From positions 1-61,750 of the IMG/VR virus record IMGVR_UViG_3300044941_000295: a DNA stretch of 61,750 nt; one strand, written 5' to 3'. Positions 8,049-14,897 of the stretch are shown here, one piece after another (position 1 is the first letter of the stretch; each line of letters starts with the position of its first letter). The position numbers and the translations under genes were made by a program. The notes under the pieces were generated by a model. The model did no database searches. It was not told where the DNA came from and worked only from the letters and a program-made list of their open reading frames with translations. The stretch is from a virus.

Positions 8049-8293
8049 AAAAATCGACTAGACATATACCAAAGCCAAGACTGCCGCTAGGATGGGTTAA
8101 AGATGGCAAGATTAAAGTTAAGGATGGCGACACTGGAAAAATTATGTGGCGAGGGGTTCGTAGAGGTCTTAGTTTAGATTTTGACGGAGATCCAACCTCT
8201 GAAAGACATAACTATTCTGAAGCTAAAGTAATTAACACTCATTCGCCAAGATCAGGCAGACCTAGAAAACGCACCCCCGAAACAAGAGGGTGA
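8009..8293 (+). CDS. Basic extension read in the -1 frame of the palm-domain gene
   Basis: This frame encodes 94 residues after the slip and has no ATG, GTG or TTG that could start the whole segment. It reads AAGRDVVKSTRLPKK..., then GWVKDGKIKVKDGDTGK, IMWRGVRRGLSLDFDGDP and an Arg/Lys-rich end. The protein-like pattern fills a gap of 267 nt that otherwise has no gene. Joined to the upstream frame it gives a 580-residue product with a basic tail on an acidic protein. The alternative is a separate gene using a non-standard start codon. Confidence 0.65.
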   Translation, partial: AAGRDVVKSTRLPKKSTRHIPKPRLPLGWVKDGKIKVKDGDTGKIMWRGVRRGLSLDFDGDPTSERHNYSEAKVINTHSPRSGRPRKRTPETRG

Positions 8294-8294
8294 T

Positions 8295-9056
8295 ATGGCC
8301 GATTTTAAGATTACGGTTAATGTTGACGAAATAGCTCAACAACTTAATAAGAAAAAAGAAGAAATCCTATCTCAAACAAAAAAAGCTGTAAAAGGCTTAG
8401 CTATTGCCTCTCACGCCCATGTTCTGGAGCTTGCAGGTGATAAGTTAAAATCTCTTCAATCCAAATACAAAGATGCGGTAGATTTTGAACAGGTTGATGA
8501 TAACTTGTTTGTAGTGTCTTTGTCGAAAGAGGCTATGTGGATTGAAAAAGGACATGGAGCTTGGAGCATGTATGACAAGTTGTCATCTTCTCCAAAAGCT
8601 AAGACCTCAAAAGAAGGCCACAAATACCTGACCATTCCATTTGAGCACTCCAAAAAACCTTCCGAACAATCTGCAAAAGCAAGAGAAATTACCGATCAGG
8701 TTAAAAGCTTTCTTAAAAAAGAAAAAATCCCCTACAAAAAAATAGAATATAACCCCGATGGGTCGCCTAAAATGGGGCTAATTCATAAGTTCGACATTAA
8801 AAGTGCTAAACCTTCTGAAAAAGCTAAATTTCCTACCTTGCAAGGGGTGGCAATTTATCAGCGAAAGGATAAGGAAACGGGCAAAATTAAAAAAGATATT
8901 ATGACTTTTAGGGTGGTGTCTGAAAAAAATAAGGGGGATGGCAGGTGGGAATATCAGCCTAGAGAGGGTGTTAATATTTTTGAGGAAACCTATAAATGGG
9001 CTATAAACACTTGGAATCAACAGATTCTTCCTGCCTTAATTGACAGCTTAAAGTAA
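8295..9056 (+). CDS. HK97-gp10-like head-tail connector candidate
   Basis: This 253-residue protein begins MADFKITVNVDEIAQQL and continues with helices and the strand pair NLFVVSLSKEAMWIEKGHGAWSM. That order (N-terminal strand, helices, VxLxxxAxWxExG) resembles the gp10/neck-completion family that closes the head-tail joint. Middle and C-terminal parts are lysine-rich. It starts one base after the stop of the -1 frame. Family assignment is by pattern only. Confidence 0.5.
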   Translation: MADFKITVNVDEIAQQLNKKKEEILSQTKKAVKGLAIASHAHVLELAGDKLKSLQSKYKDAVDFEQVDDNLFVVSLSKEAMWIEKGHGAWSMYDKLSSSPKAKTSKEGHKYLTIPFEHSKKPSEQSAKAREITDQVKSFLKKEKIPYKKIEYNPDGSPKMGLIHKFDIKSAKPSEKAKFPTLQGVAIYQRKDKETGKIKKDIMTFRVVSEKNKGDGRWEYQPREGVNIFEETYKWAINTWNQQILPALIDSLK

Positions 9057-9063
9057 TCTTTAA
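9054..9063 (+). promoter_or_regulatory. Late-promoter-like block TAATCTTTAA
   Basis: The AATCTTTA core is at 9055-9062, overlapping the stop codon of the preceding gene and ending 14 nt before the ATG at 9077. An AAAGGA ribosome site lies between them. Confidence 0.55.
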
Positions 9064-9076
9064 TTAAAGGAATGAC

Positions 9077-10066
9077 ATGCAATTATACGGACTTTCTACT
9101 ACAGACGCTTTAATTAAAACAGCTATTGAGCTGGCAGTCGAAGATTTGATTAAAAATCCATGGGTTATTGAGCACATGTACAGCTCTTTTATAGAAAATC
9201 CAATACTTAATAAAAAGTATGGGTACAAAGAAATCGCAAGAGCTAAAGAGTTTCTTCTTAATAACAAAATCCATTTTTATCAAAAACATCGGAAAGATAA
9301 AATGGAGTTTCCTTGTATCACCATATCCCTATCTCAGACTTCGGAAGATGCTCAATTGGCGACTTTGGCAGATCAGTCACACATTGTTCATGAATACTCG
9401 CCCGAACAAATTAACAAGCCTATTTCTTATATAATCAAACCCACCCAAATTCTCTCGTATGACCCTCTCACAGGAATTATGGAGATACCAGAAAACGAAT
9501 CCTATAAGTATATAAGTGCTGGAATGTCAGCAATTAACCCTGATACGGGCGAAGGGTATGTAATAGAAGGGAAGGCGGGGGAGCAAGGTTTTCTTATCCC
9601 AAAAAACCTTGAAATCAATTTTGAGCGCATAGCTGTCATCCCCCAATACCTTACTTACCGCGCACGTATGGAGCGAATTGTGACCAAAGAGACCTACTCT
9701 ATTGGATGCCACGCTCATGGAGACCCTTCCTTAACTCTTTTCCTTTATAATTTGGTTAAGTATGCGTTATTACGTTACAGAGAAAGTCTTTTTGAACAAT
9801 TTAATTTTCAGTTAGGTACAATTACGGCTAGCGATACTATTGAGAATGACGCTTTTGGCGCCGATGATGTTTATTCTAGATTCATTACGCTAAGCGGTCA
9901 GGTAGAAGAATATTGGGTTAAAACACCATTTAGAAAATGGGAAGCTATTGATTTTATTGATAGACAGAACGATTTAGTTGTTTCGGGAATTAAGATTTTA
10001 TCTAATAAGACGGACGGAGAAGAGGAAGATGTTTGGACAACCGTTCAGGACAATGAGGAAGAGTAA
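9077..10066 (+). CDS. Putative virion (neck or tail-completion) protein
   Basis: This 329-residue protein has an N-terminal helical part, a central beta-rich domain (FPCITISLSQTSEDAQL, QILSYDPLTGIMEIP and VIPQYLTYRARMER) and an acidic C-terminus. It follows a connector-like gene and lies four genes before the sheath, so a neck, terminator or joining role is inferred. No enzymatic motif is seen. Confidence 0.5.
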   Translation: MQLYGLSTTDALIKTAIELAVEDLIKNPWVIEHMYSSFIENPILNKKYGYKEIARAKEFLLNNKIHFYQKHRKDKMEFPCITISLSQTSEDAQLATLADQSHIVHEYSPEQINKPISYIIKPTQILSYDPLTGIMEIPENESYKYISAGMSAINPDTGEGYVIEGKAGEQGFLIPKNLEINFERIAVIPQYLTYRARMERIVTKETYSIGCHAHGDPSLTLFLYNLVKYALLRYRESLFEQFNFQLGTITASDTIENDAFGADDVYSRFITLSGQVEEYWVKTPFRKWEAIDFIDRQNDLVVSGIKILSNKTDGEEEDVWTTVQDNEEE

Positions 10067-10073
10067 TCTTTAG
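10064..10073 (+). promoter_or_regulatory. Late-promoter-like block TAATCTTTAG
   Basis: The AATCTTTA core at 10065-10072 overlaps the previous stop codon. Only 4 nt separate it from the ATG at 10077, so if it is a promoter the transcript for the next gene would be leaderless or nearly so. Confidence 0.45.
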
Positions 10074-10076
10074 TGT

Positions 10077-10364
10077 ATGGAATCGAAAGATATTAAAATT
10101 ATTAAAAAAATGGTCAAGTCTATGCACAAAGCTTTTTGCAAGGCTTTTGATTATTCAGAAAAAAATAGGAAATCGGGTAAGGATGTCGTACAAGATATTC
10201 TAGACCCTAATTATACTGCAGAGGCAGATGAAAACAAAGTTCCGCCTAGAAGAACTGGGGTTATGTATAAGTCTAAAAAGAAGTATTCTAGATCGGATGT
10301 AGCTAAAAAGGCCACTCAAGCTCTTTTAGAAAAATACAAAAAACACAAAAAAAACAATCTTTAA
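10077..10364 (+). CDS. Small basic protein of unknown function
   Basis: This 95-residue lysine-rich protein has the centre VPPRRTGVMYKSKKKYSR and a strongly basic C-terminus. No ribosome site precedes the ATG, which begins 4 nt after a late-promoter-like block. Family not recognised; DNA or acidic-protein binding would fit the charge but is not shown. Confidence 0.5.
   Translation: MESKDIKIIKKMVKSMHKAFCKAFDYSEKNRKSGKDVVQDILDPNYTAEADENKVPPRRTGVMYKSKKKYSRSDVAKKATQALLEKYKKHKKNNL
10355..10364 (+). promoter_or_regulatory. Late-promoter-like block CAATCTTTAA
   Basis: The AATCTTTA core at 10356-10363 overlaps the end of the preceding gene and ends 20 nt before the ATG at 10384, with GGAAAGTTGGAGA carrying the ribosome site. 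Confidence 0.55.
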
Positions 10365-10383
10365 GGAAAGTTGGAGATTTTTT

Positions 10384-11007
10384 ATGTCAAAAATTTATTC
10401 GCCAGAAGAAGTAGCACGAGCGGTTTTGAAGCGTTGTCAAGAACTTGCAAACCAAAGTAAACTGGTTAAAAAAGAAATTTGCGAATCTAGCAAAGAAGAA
10501 GACGCCAAGGATGCTGCTGAAGAACATAAAAAGAAAGATAAGTCTCATAAAGAAACGAAAGAAAAAGATAAGAAAGCAAAAGAACATAAAGAAAAAGAAA
10601 TGGAAAAATGCGGAGATATGGAAAAATCCGCCAAGCATAAAGAAAAAGAAGTTGAAAAGTGCGGAGATATGAAAAAGTCTTCAAAACTTAAAGAATGGAT
10701 GAAAAAGAAGAAAAAGACCGACCTTAAAAAAATGTTCGGAAGAACTGCAACTTCAGCCGAAGGAAGTGTTGCTCCGCCACCGCCACCAGCGCCGGGCACT
10801 TCCATTGCCGACCAGATTGGTTTTGGTAAGGCTCAAAAAATGGACAAATGCGGAACCATGAGCAAAGAAGAGTCGCTAACATCTAAAGCGGTAGGGCTTA
10901 AGCCAATGGCTTCAGATAAAGTAAAACCGCCAAAAGCAGATGAAATGCCACCCAAACCTAAGGCAGCGACTACTCTTAAAAATTATATGGAAAAAAGAAA
11001 AAAATAA
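10384..11007 (+). CDS. Lys/Glu-rich protein with repeated K-C-G motifs
   Basis: This 207-residue protein is a highly charged helix (KKDKSHKETKEKDKKAKEHK) with three spaced copies of a K-C-G-(D/T)-M motif (EKCGDMEKS, EKCGDMKKS and DKCGTMSKE). A proline cluster (PPPPPPAPG) follows. It lies between late-promoter-like blocks and the sheath operon. Possible scaffold or head-internal role; function unknown. Confidence 0.55.
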   Translation: MSKIYSPEEVARAVLKRCQELANQSKLVKKEICESSKEEDAKDAAEEHKKKDKSHKETKEKDKKAKEHKEKEMEKCGDMEKSAKHKEKEVEKCGDMKKSSKLKEWMKKKKKTDLKKMFGRTATSAEGSVAPPPPPAPGTSIADQIGFGKAQKMDKCGTMSKEESLTSKAVGLKPMASDKVKPPKADEMPPKPKAATTLKNYMEKRKK

Positions 11008-11270
11008 TGGCACGTAAAAAAGATCAAGATATGGACACTGAAGATTACATGGAAGTTGCAAGGCAGCTTAGAGCTACCATGGTGACTATAAAGGAAGATA
11101 ATACGGACACTAGACAGGCTTTTCATAAGTTTTTCATTAAGATAAAAGAAAAATTGAATCTTAAACCTGAAATGGAAATTGTTCTATGGAAACACTTGCA
11201 AGCAACGGAAAACGATAAGCCTGAAAAGTTTGCAGAAGGTGTTCGTAGCTTTGGATATAACTTAAATTAA
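11007..11270 (+). CDS. Small helical protein of unknown function
   Basis: This 87-residue helical protein (EDYMEVARQLRATMVTIKED) ends near VRSFGYNLN. The start ATG shares its A with the preceding TAA stop, indicating coupling, and it lies directly before the sheath gene. A tail-assembly role is possible from position only. Confidence 0.5.
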   Translation: MARKKDQDMDTEDYMEVARQLRATMVTIKEDNTDTRQAFHKFFIKIKEKLNLKPEMEIVLWKHLQATENDKPEKFAEGVRSFGYNLN

Positions 11271-11286
11271 TTAGAAGGAGAAATAT

Positions 11287-13431
11287 ATGGCTCAAACTTT
11301 AACTACGTCTTTTATCACTACATCAGTGCCCGGCTCCTACGCTGAAACTCTGGTGAAGTCTGATCCTGTAGGTGTTGCAGCCTCAGGCGTTATTGCAATT
11401 ATTGGTGAAGCTGATGGTGGCGACAGTTTTTCTCAAGAAGAAGATCTAAAAGAAAACTTTTTTGGCCCAACACAGGTAGATCGCGTTACCCAGAAGTACG
11501 TCTCTGGCCCAATCGTTGACGCTGTAAGAATGCTAAGCACTCCTTCCGCTGATGCAGACATTACTGGTGCTCCAACTAGAATTTACGTACTTAAAACAAA
11601 CTCTTCAACTAAAGCAAGCTCCGCGCTTCCTTCGTACGGAACTATCTCTGCTAAAGTTGCAGGTGCCGATGGGAACAAAAATAAATACGAGATTACACAC
11701 GTTGATGATGAAATCGCCCCAGCACTGAGCGGTGCTACTATTACTAACTTTGCTGCCCTGTCTGGTGTGCAGTTTGGTGTTCGTTTGAATGGTGGAGCTG
11801 AAGTGGTTGTTGACTCATTTACAGGTGTACCTACCGACTATGACACAATTGGTGAAGTAATTAACCTTCTTGACACCGACCTTCCTGCGGGAATGTCATG
11901 CGTTGCAGGTACAGCTCCAAACTCAATCAAGATATTGATCGACCCTGACGCAGTTGCTTATCAAAAAGGATGGGGTAAGAGTTTTGAATTGATAGAGATC
12001 ACCCCCGGCGGTCTTGCTGCCTTAGGTTTGCAAGAAGGTCTGGTGGTTTCATCTGTTGAACCAAAAGCTCAAATCGACATTAAGAGAGCGGACATTAACT
12101 TAAATGAAAGCTTTAGCGCTGCCGCAGAAGTTGCACTTGCGTTGGGTTATCAAGGTACTACCGCTACTGTAACAATCACCTCTACCACTCTTTCAACAAC
12201 CGTTACTGGCGGATCTGGTGCTAACCTTACACTTCAATTGTCACAATTCTCAACCATTAAAGAACTTGCAGACTTCATCGCCTCTCAGCCCGGCTATTCA
12301 GCACAGGCTCTAGTTGGCTCTACCTCCCTTCCAGTATCGGCGCTCGACAAAGTAACTGCAGTTGGTATATGCTCAACGGGTGCTGGAAGAAAGTCAGGAA
12401 GAATTAAAAAGTCTGTCCATAACGTTAAAAAAGCTGTAAATGCAAGTCAGGCTGTTGAAATTACTGTCACTGCCAATGCGGGATTGCCAGCAGAGACAGC
12501 TAGCGCAGTGTTTTTGACGGGCGGAGCTAAAGGTGCGACTTTGGCCGCCAATATCGTTAGTGCTATCGAAAAGCTCGAAGGTATTGACGTTAACTTTATC
12601 GTACCTCTCTTTTCAAGAGATTCTGCCCAAGACATTTTGGATGGCAAAACAGAATCAGGCTCTTCTTATACCATCTCAGCTATTAATGCTGCAGTAAAAA
12701 ACCACTGCTTAAAAATGAGCACAGCAAAAAACAAAAAAAGCAGAACCGCATACTTGTCAATTTGGGGTAGCTACTCTGCTGCTAAAGCTGAAGCTTCATC
12801 TCTCTCCCACTACCGCATGTCCTTGGCGTTCCAAAAAGTAAGCCAAGTTAATGCTCAAGGGGAAATTGAAACCTTCTTGCCTTGGATGGCGGCAGTAAAT
12901 GCTGCTGGTATGCAGGCAGCTGGCTTCTATCGCTCTATCTTGAACAAGTTTGCCAATGTAGTTTCTTACATAGATCCTGCTGGATACGACTCTAACAATC
13001 TTGATGATCAAGAAGACGCTCTACTTGCTGGACTTCTGCCTCTAACCAAAGATGTTGCTGGAAATAAATGGTTGAGCGACCAAACTACCTATATCCTTGA
13101 CAAGAACTTTGTTTACAACAGCTCTCAGCTTGTTTACGTATCTGATCTTCTGTCTCTTGATCTCACCGCAAGTCTGCAAAGAGCCTTCGTTGGTAAATCA
13201 CTGGCAGATGTAGATGCAGGTACTGTAAGTGGATTTATAGTAAGCAAGGCAGACTCTTACAAGAAGCAAAAATTGATTGCTGCTTCTTCTGACGCTCCTG
13301 CTGGCTTCAAAAATCTCAAAGTCTCTATCAAAGGAGCGGTAACTGAGGTAGCTATAGAGTTTAAACCTAGCGGCTCTATTTACTTTATCCCTGTAACTAT
13401 CACTCTATCTCAAATAAGCTCAGAAGCTTAA
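11287..13431 (+). CDS. Contractile tail sheath protein
   Basis: This 714-residue protein begins MAQTLTTSFITTSVPGSYAE followed by an ASGVIAIIGEADGG segment. This is the typical N-terminal arrangement of myovirus tail sheath subunits, in which a flexible N-terminal arm is followed by the domain that surrounds the tube. A long variable beta-rich insertion (about residues 120-400) precedes a conserved C-terminal half (IVPLFSRDSAQ, then LPWMAAVNAAGMQAAGFYRS). The length is in the upper range for sheath proteins. A strong AGAAGGAGA ribosome site precedes the ATG and a factor-independent terminator follows the stop, so this ends the late unit. It identifies the phage as contractile-tailed. Confidence 0.9.
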   Translation: MAQTLTTSFITTSVPGSYAETLVKSDPVGVAASGVIAIIGEADGGDSFSQEEDLKENFFGPTQVDRVTQKYVSGPIVDAVRMLSTPSADADITGAPTRIYVLKTNSSTKASSALPSYGTISAKVAGADGNKNKYEITHVDDEIAPALSGATITNFAALSGVQFGVRLNGGAEVVVDSFTGVPTDYDTIGEVINLLDTDLPAGMSCVAGTAPNSIKILIDPDAVAYQKGWGKSFELIEITPGGLAALGLQEGLVVSSVEPKAQIDIKRADINLNESFSAAAEVALALGYQGTTATVTITSTTLSTTVTGGSGANLTLQLSQFSTIKELADFIASQPGYSAQALVGSTSLPVSALDKVTAVGICSTGAGRKSGRIKKSVHNVKKAVNASQAVEITVTANAGLPAETASAVFLTGGAKGATLAANIVSAIEKLEGIDVNFIVPLFSRDSAQDILDGKTESGSSYTISAINAAVKNHCLKMSTAKNKKSRTAYLSIWGSYSAAKAEASSLSHYRMSLAFQKVSQVNAQGEIETFLPWMAAVNAAGMQAAGFYRSILNKFANVVSYIDPAGYDSNNLDDQEDALLAGLLPLTKDVAGNKWLSDQTTYILDKNFVYNSSQLVYVSDLLSLDLTASLQRAFVGKSLADVDAGTVSGFIVSKADSYKKQKLIAASSDAPAGFKNLKVSIKGAVTEVAIEFKPSGSIYFIPVTITLSQISSEA

Positions 13432-13459
13432 AAAAAGGCCCCTTTCGGGGCCTTTTTTA
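13432..13459 (+). terminator. Factor-independent terminator (bidirectional)
   Basis: GGCCCC, loop TTTC and GGGGCC (13437-13452) are flanked by an A-run before and a T-run after. The hairpin follows the sheath stop by a few bases and also ends the converging minus-strand gene, so it can act on both strands. Confidence 0.92.
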
Positions 13460-13825
13460 TTTCATGTCAAATCCTAGACTTTCGGCTTCTTTTTTAGACA
13501 AAAAGTTTCCGCCTTTCTCGCCTTCCCTGCGAGTACGAATATAATCAATCTTTTTAAAAGAAATAAACGTTCCAGTCGGTTCTTGCACCATAAAAACTGT
13601 GCCGTCAGCAGCTTGGAATGTTTCTCCAACCCCCAAACTCATCAAGACCTGCTCTAGTTTAGTGTCCACCTCTTTAAGACGAGCTTTAAGGGCTTCTTTT
13701 TCGGCAACGAGACTCACCATAGAATCGCGTAGGCTGTTAACGGACGTCAATGGAGAGACATCCGCTACGCTTGTTGAGTTTAAGGATTCTTTTAAAGTTT
13801 CTAACTGTTCTTGTGTAAATTCCAT
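13457..13825 (-). CDS. Coiled-coil protein of unknown function
   Basis: This 122-residue protein has a central coiled coil (SLVAEKEALKARLKEVDTKL) followed by a small beta domain (ETFQAADGTVFMVQEP). A strong AGGAGG ribosome site precedes the ATG. It is the last gene of a three-gene minus-strand unit and stops within the shared terminator. Family not recognised. Confidence 0.65.
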   Translation of the reverse strand: MEFTQEQLETLKESLNSTSVADVSPLTSVNSLRDSMVSLVAEKEALKARLKEVDTKLEQVLMSLGVGETFQAADGTVFMVQEPTGTFISFKKIDYIRTRREGEKGGNFLSKKEAESLGFDMK

Positions 13826-13834
13826 ATTGCCCTC

Positions 13835-14032
13835 CTATTCAATTTCGTTTAAGTCTACTAAAATATTACCAGATCTGTCAAGTATCCCGTGGTTAATTAG
13901 ATTCATAGCATTTCTGCCATAAAAACCCTGCAAACTCCACGCAGCTCCTGTTTTAACCAATTCCGAAAATAATTTAATTTCATCTACTTCCGACAACATA
14001 CCTTCCTCATAAGCGATAACTTGGTCGATCAT
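13835..14032 (-). CDS. Small conserved phage protein of unknown function
   Basis: This 65-residue protein has the pattern MIDQVIAYEEGMLSE, ELVKTGAAWSLQGFYGR and a short hydrophobic end. The combination of an acidic helix, a K-T-G-x-A-W-x-L-Q-G core and YGR is, from memory, very common among small proteins of large phages, but no function is known to me. ATGA overlap with the upstream gene shows coupling. Confidence 0.65.
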   Translation of the reverse strand: MIDQVIAYEEGMLSEVDEIKLFSELVKTGAAWSLQGFYGRNAMNLINHGILDRSGNILVDLNEIE

Positions 14033-14235
14033 TGCATGCTCCTTTGTCTAGCCTTTTCTGCTTTATCTAGTAATTCTACAGCATAACTTAAAGCTTTGCA
14101 AGCTAATTTTATATAAATAAAATAGCTAGCGTTTTTTCCTGTTTTTTCAATGGTTTTCTCTATTTTCAACTCACCAAACTCAATGTTTAGAAGCTGAATT
14201 TGTTTTTCAATGGGTTTTTTAATATCTTTAATCAT
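14029..14235 (-). CDS. Small helical protein of unknown function
   Basis: This 68-residue protein starts at ATG 14235. A longer frame with TTG at 14253 exists, but the -10 element at 14242-14247 lies inside it, so the ATG 6 nt after that element is preferred and the mRNA would be leaderless. Helical and lysine-rich. ATGA overlap with the next gene. Confidence 0.55.
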   Translation of the reverse strand: MIKDIKKPIEKQIQLLNIEFGELKIEKTIEKTGKNASYFIYIKLACKALSYAVELLDKAEKARQRSMQ

Positions 14236-14241
14236 GACTGT

Positions 14242-14270
14242 ATATTTGCACAAAATGAGCTGAGAGTCAA
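14242..14270 (-). promoter_or_regulatory. Sigma70-type promoter of the minus-strand unit
   Basis: Read on the minus strand, TTGACT (14270-14265), a 17-nt spacer and AAATAT (14247-14242) are followed after 6 nt by an ATG. Hexamer match and spacing are good for an early promoter. It overlaps back to back with the plus-strand promoter at 14274-14282. Confidence 0.65.
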
Positions 14271-14273
14271 CCG

Positions 14274-14282
14274 TGGTATATC
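14274..14282 (+). promoter_or_regulatory. Extended -10 promoter TGGTATATC
   Basis: TGG plus TATATC is an extended -10 element. Five nucleotides (14283-14287) separate it from the ATG at 14288, which has no ribosome site, so a leaderless transcript is predicted. No clear -35 is visible. The same 8-mer recurs at other gene junctions. Confidence 0.6.
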
Positions 14283-14287
14283 AAATT

Positions 14288-14704
14288 ATGAAAAGAAAGT
14301 GCGCCTATACAGGAAAAGAGAGCCTTTGTACTGATAAGGTTATACCTAGAGAGTTGTCTGACGAAGAAATACATAATTGGACTAACTCTTTGCCGTGTTC
14401 AATTGAGTATAAGGAATCCAAAGGCGCAGATTTCCCTAATGACTTGGAGGCTGAGATTCATGAAACTTTCTATCTTCTGGAAATTTACCGATGGAAAGTT
14501 AAGTATTTAGAAAAAAAGTTAGAAATATTACAACAACAAAACAATACAAGACGGCCAATAAAAAAAACAGGGGCTGCTCAAAAAAAGAAAGAAAAAGCTA
14601 AGGAAAAGCAAATCGAAGCGGCAATAAAAGAAAAACAAATCGTAGAGGATAACTCTTTAAAAATAGAGGAGTTTTTAAATACCAAAAAGAAAACTTTATT
14701 TTAG
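14288..14704 (+). CDS. Unknown protein with coiled Lys/Glu-rich tail
   Basis: This 138-residue protein is started at ATG 14288; a GTG at 14273 is in frame but precedes the predicted -10 element. The N-terminus has CAYTGKESLCTDKVIPREL, which looks like a small Cys-containing HNH-like or zinc-like start but lacks the second Cys pair. The rest is a long charged helix. Probably leaderless. Function unknown. Confidence 0.55.
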   Translation: MKRKCAYTGKESLCTDKVIPRELSDEEIHNWTNSLPCSIEYKESKGADFPNDLEAEIHETFYLLEIYRWKVKYLEKKLEILQQQNNTRRPIKKTGAAQKKKEKAKEKQIEAAIKEKQIVEDNSLKIEEFLNTKKKTLF

Positions 14705-14711
14705 GTGGGCT

Positions 14712-14897
14712 ATGAATTGCGATGGATGCAAAAAAGAGTTTGAAGTGCTAAATGTATTCAGTCCCTATGGGCACGACAATCCCTTTATTAGAGAGGAATC
14801 GGCCAGAAACACGGGGTATTGTGATGTTTGCTTTAATATTAAACTGGAAGAGCTGGAAAGCATGGTATATGAGAATACGGAGGAGAAAACCGCATGA
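14712..14897 (+). CDS. Small zinc-finger protein
   Basis: This 61-residue protein has two Cys pairs: C-x-x-C near residues 3-6 (NCDGC) and C-x-x-C near residues 37-40 (YCDVCF), as expected for one zinc ribbon. It overlaps the chaperonin gene by 4 nt (ATGA). Function unknown. Confidence 0.6.
   Translation: MNCDGCKKEFEVLNVFSPYGHDNPFIREESARNTGYCDVCFNIKLEELESMVYENTEEKTA
14863..14871 (+). promoter_or_regulatory. Possible extended -10 promoter TGGTATATG for the chaperonin gene
   Basis: TGG-TATATG lies inside the preceding small gene, 22 nt upstream of the chaperonin ATG, and is followed by a GGAGGAG ribosome site. The 8-mer matches the junction motif seen elsewhere. It could be chance because it also encodes Met-Val-Tyr. 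Confidence 0.4.

Noticed and set aside
8028-8294. tRNA or non-coding RNA in the gap after the palm-domain gene
   Set aside because: No cloverleaf is seen and the -1 frame is fully coding.
12364-12372. TGGTATAT inside the sheath gene as a promoter
   Set aside because: It is in the middle of a long gene; copies near 4434, 20718 and 42349 are likewise coding and have no start nearby.
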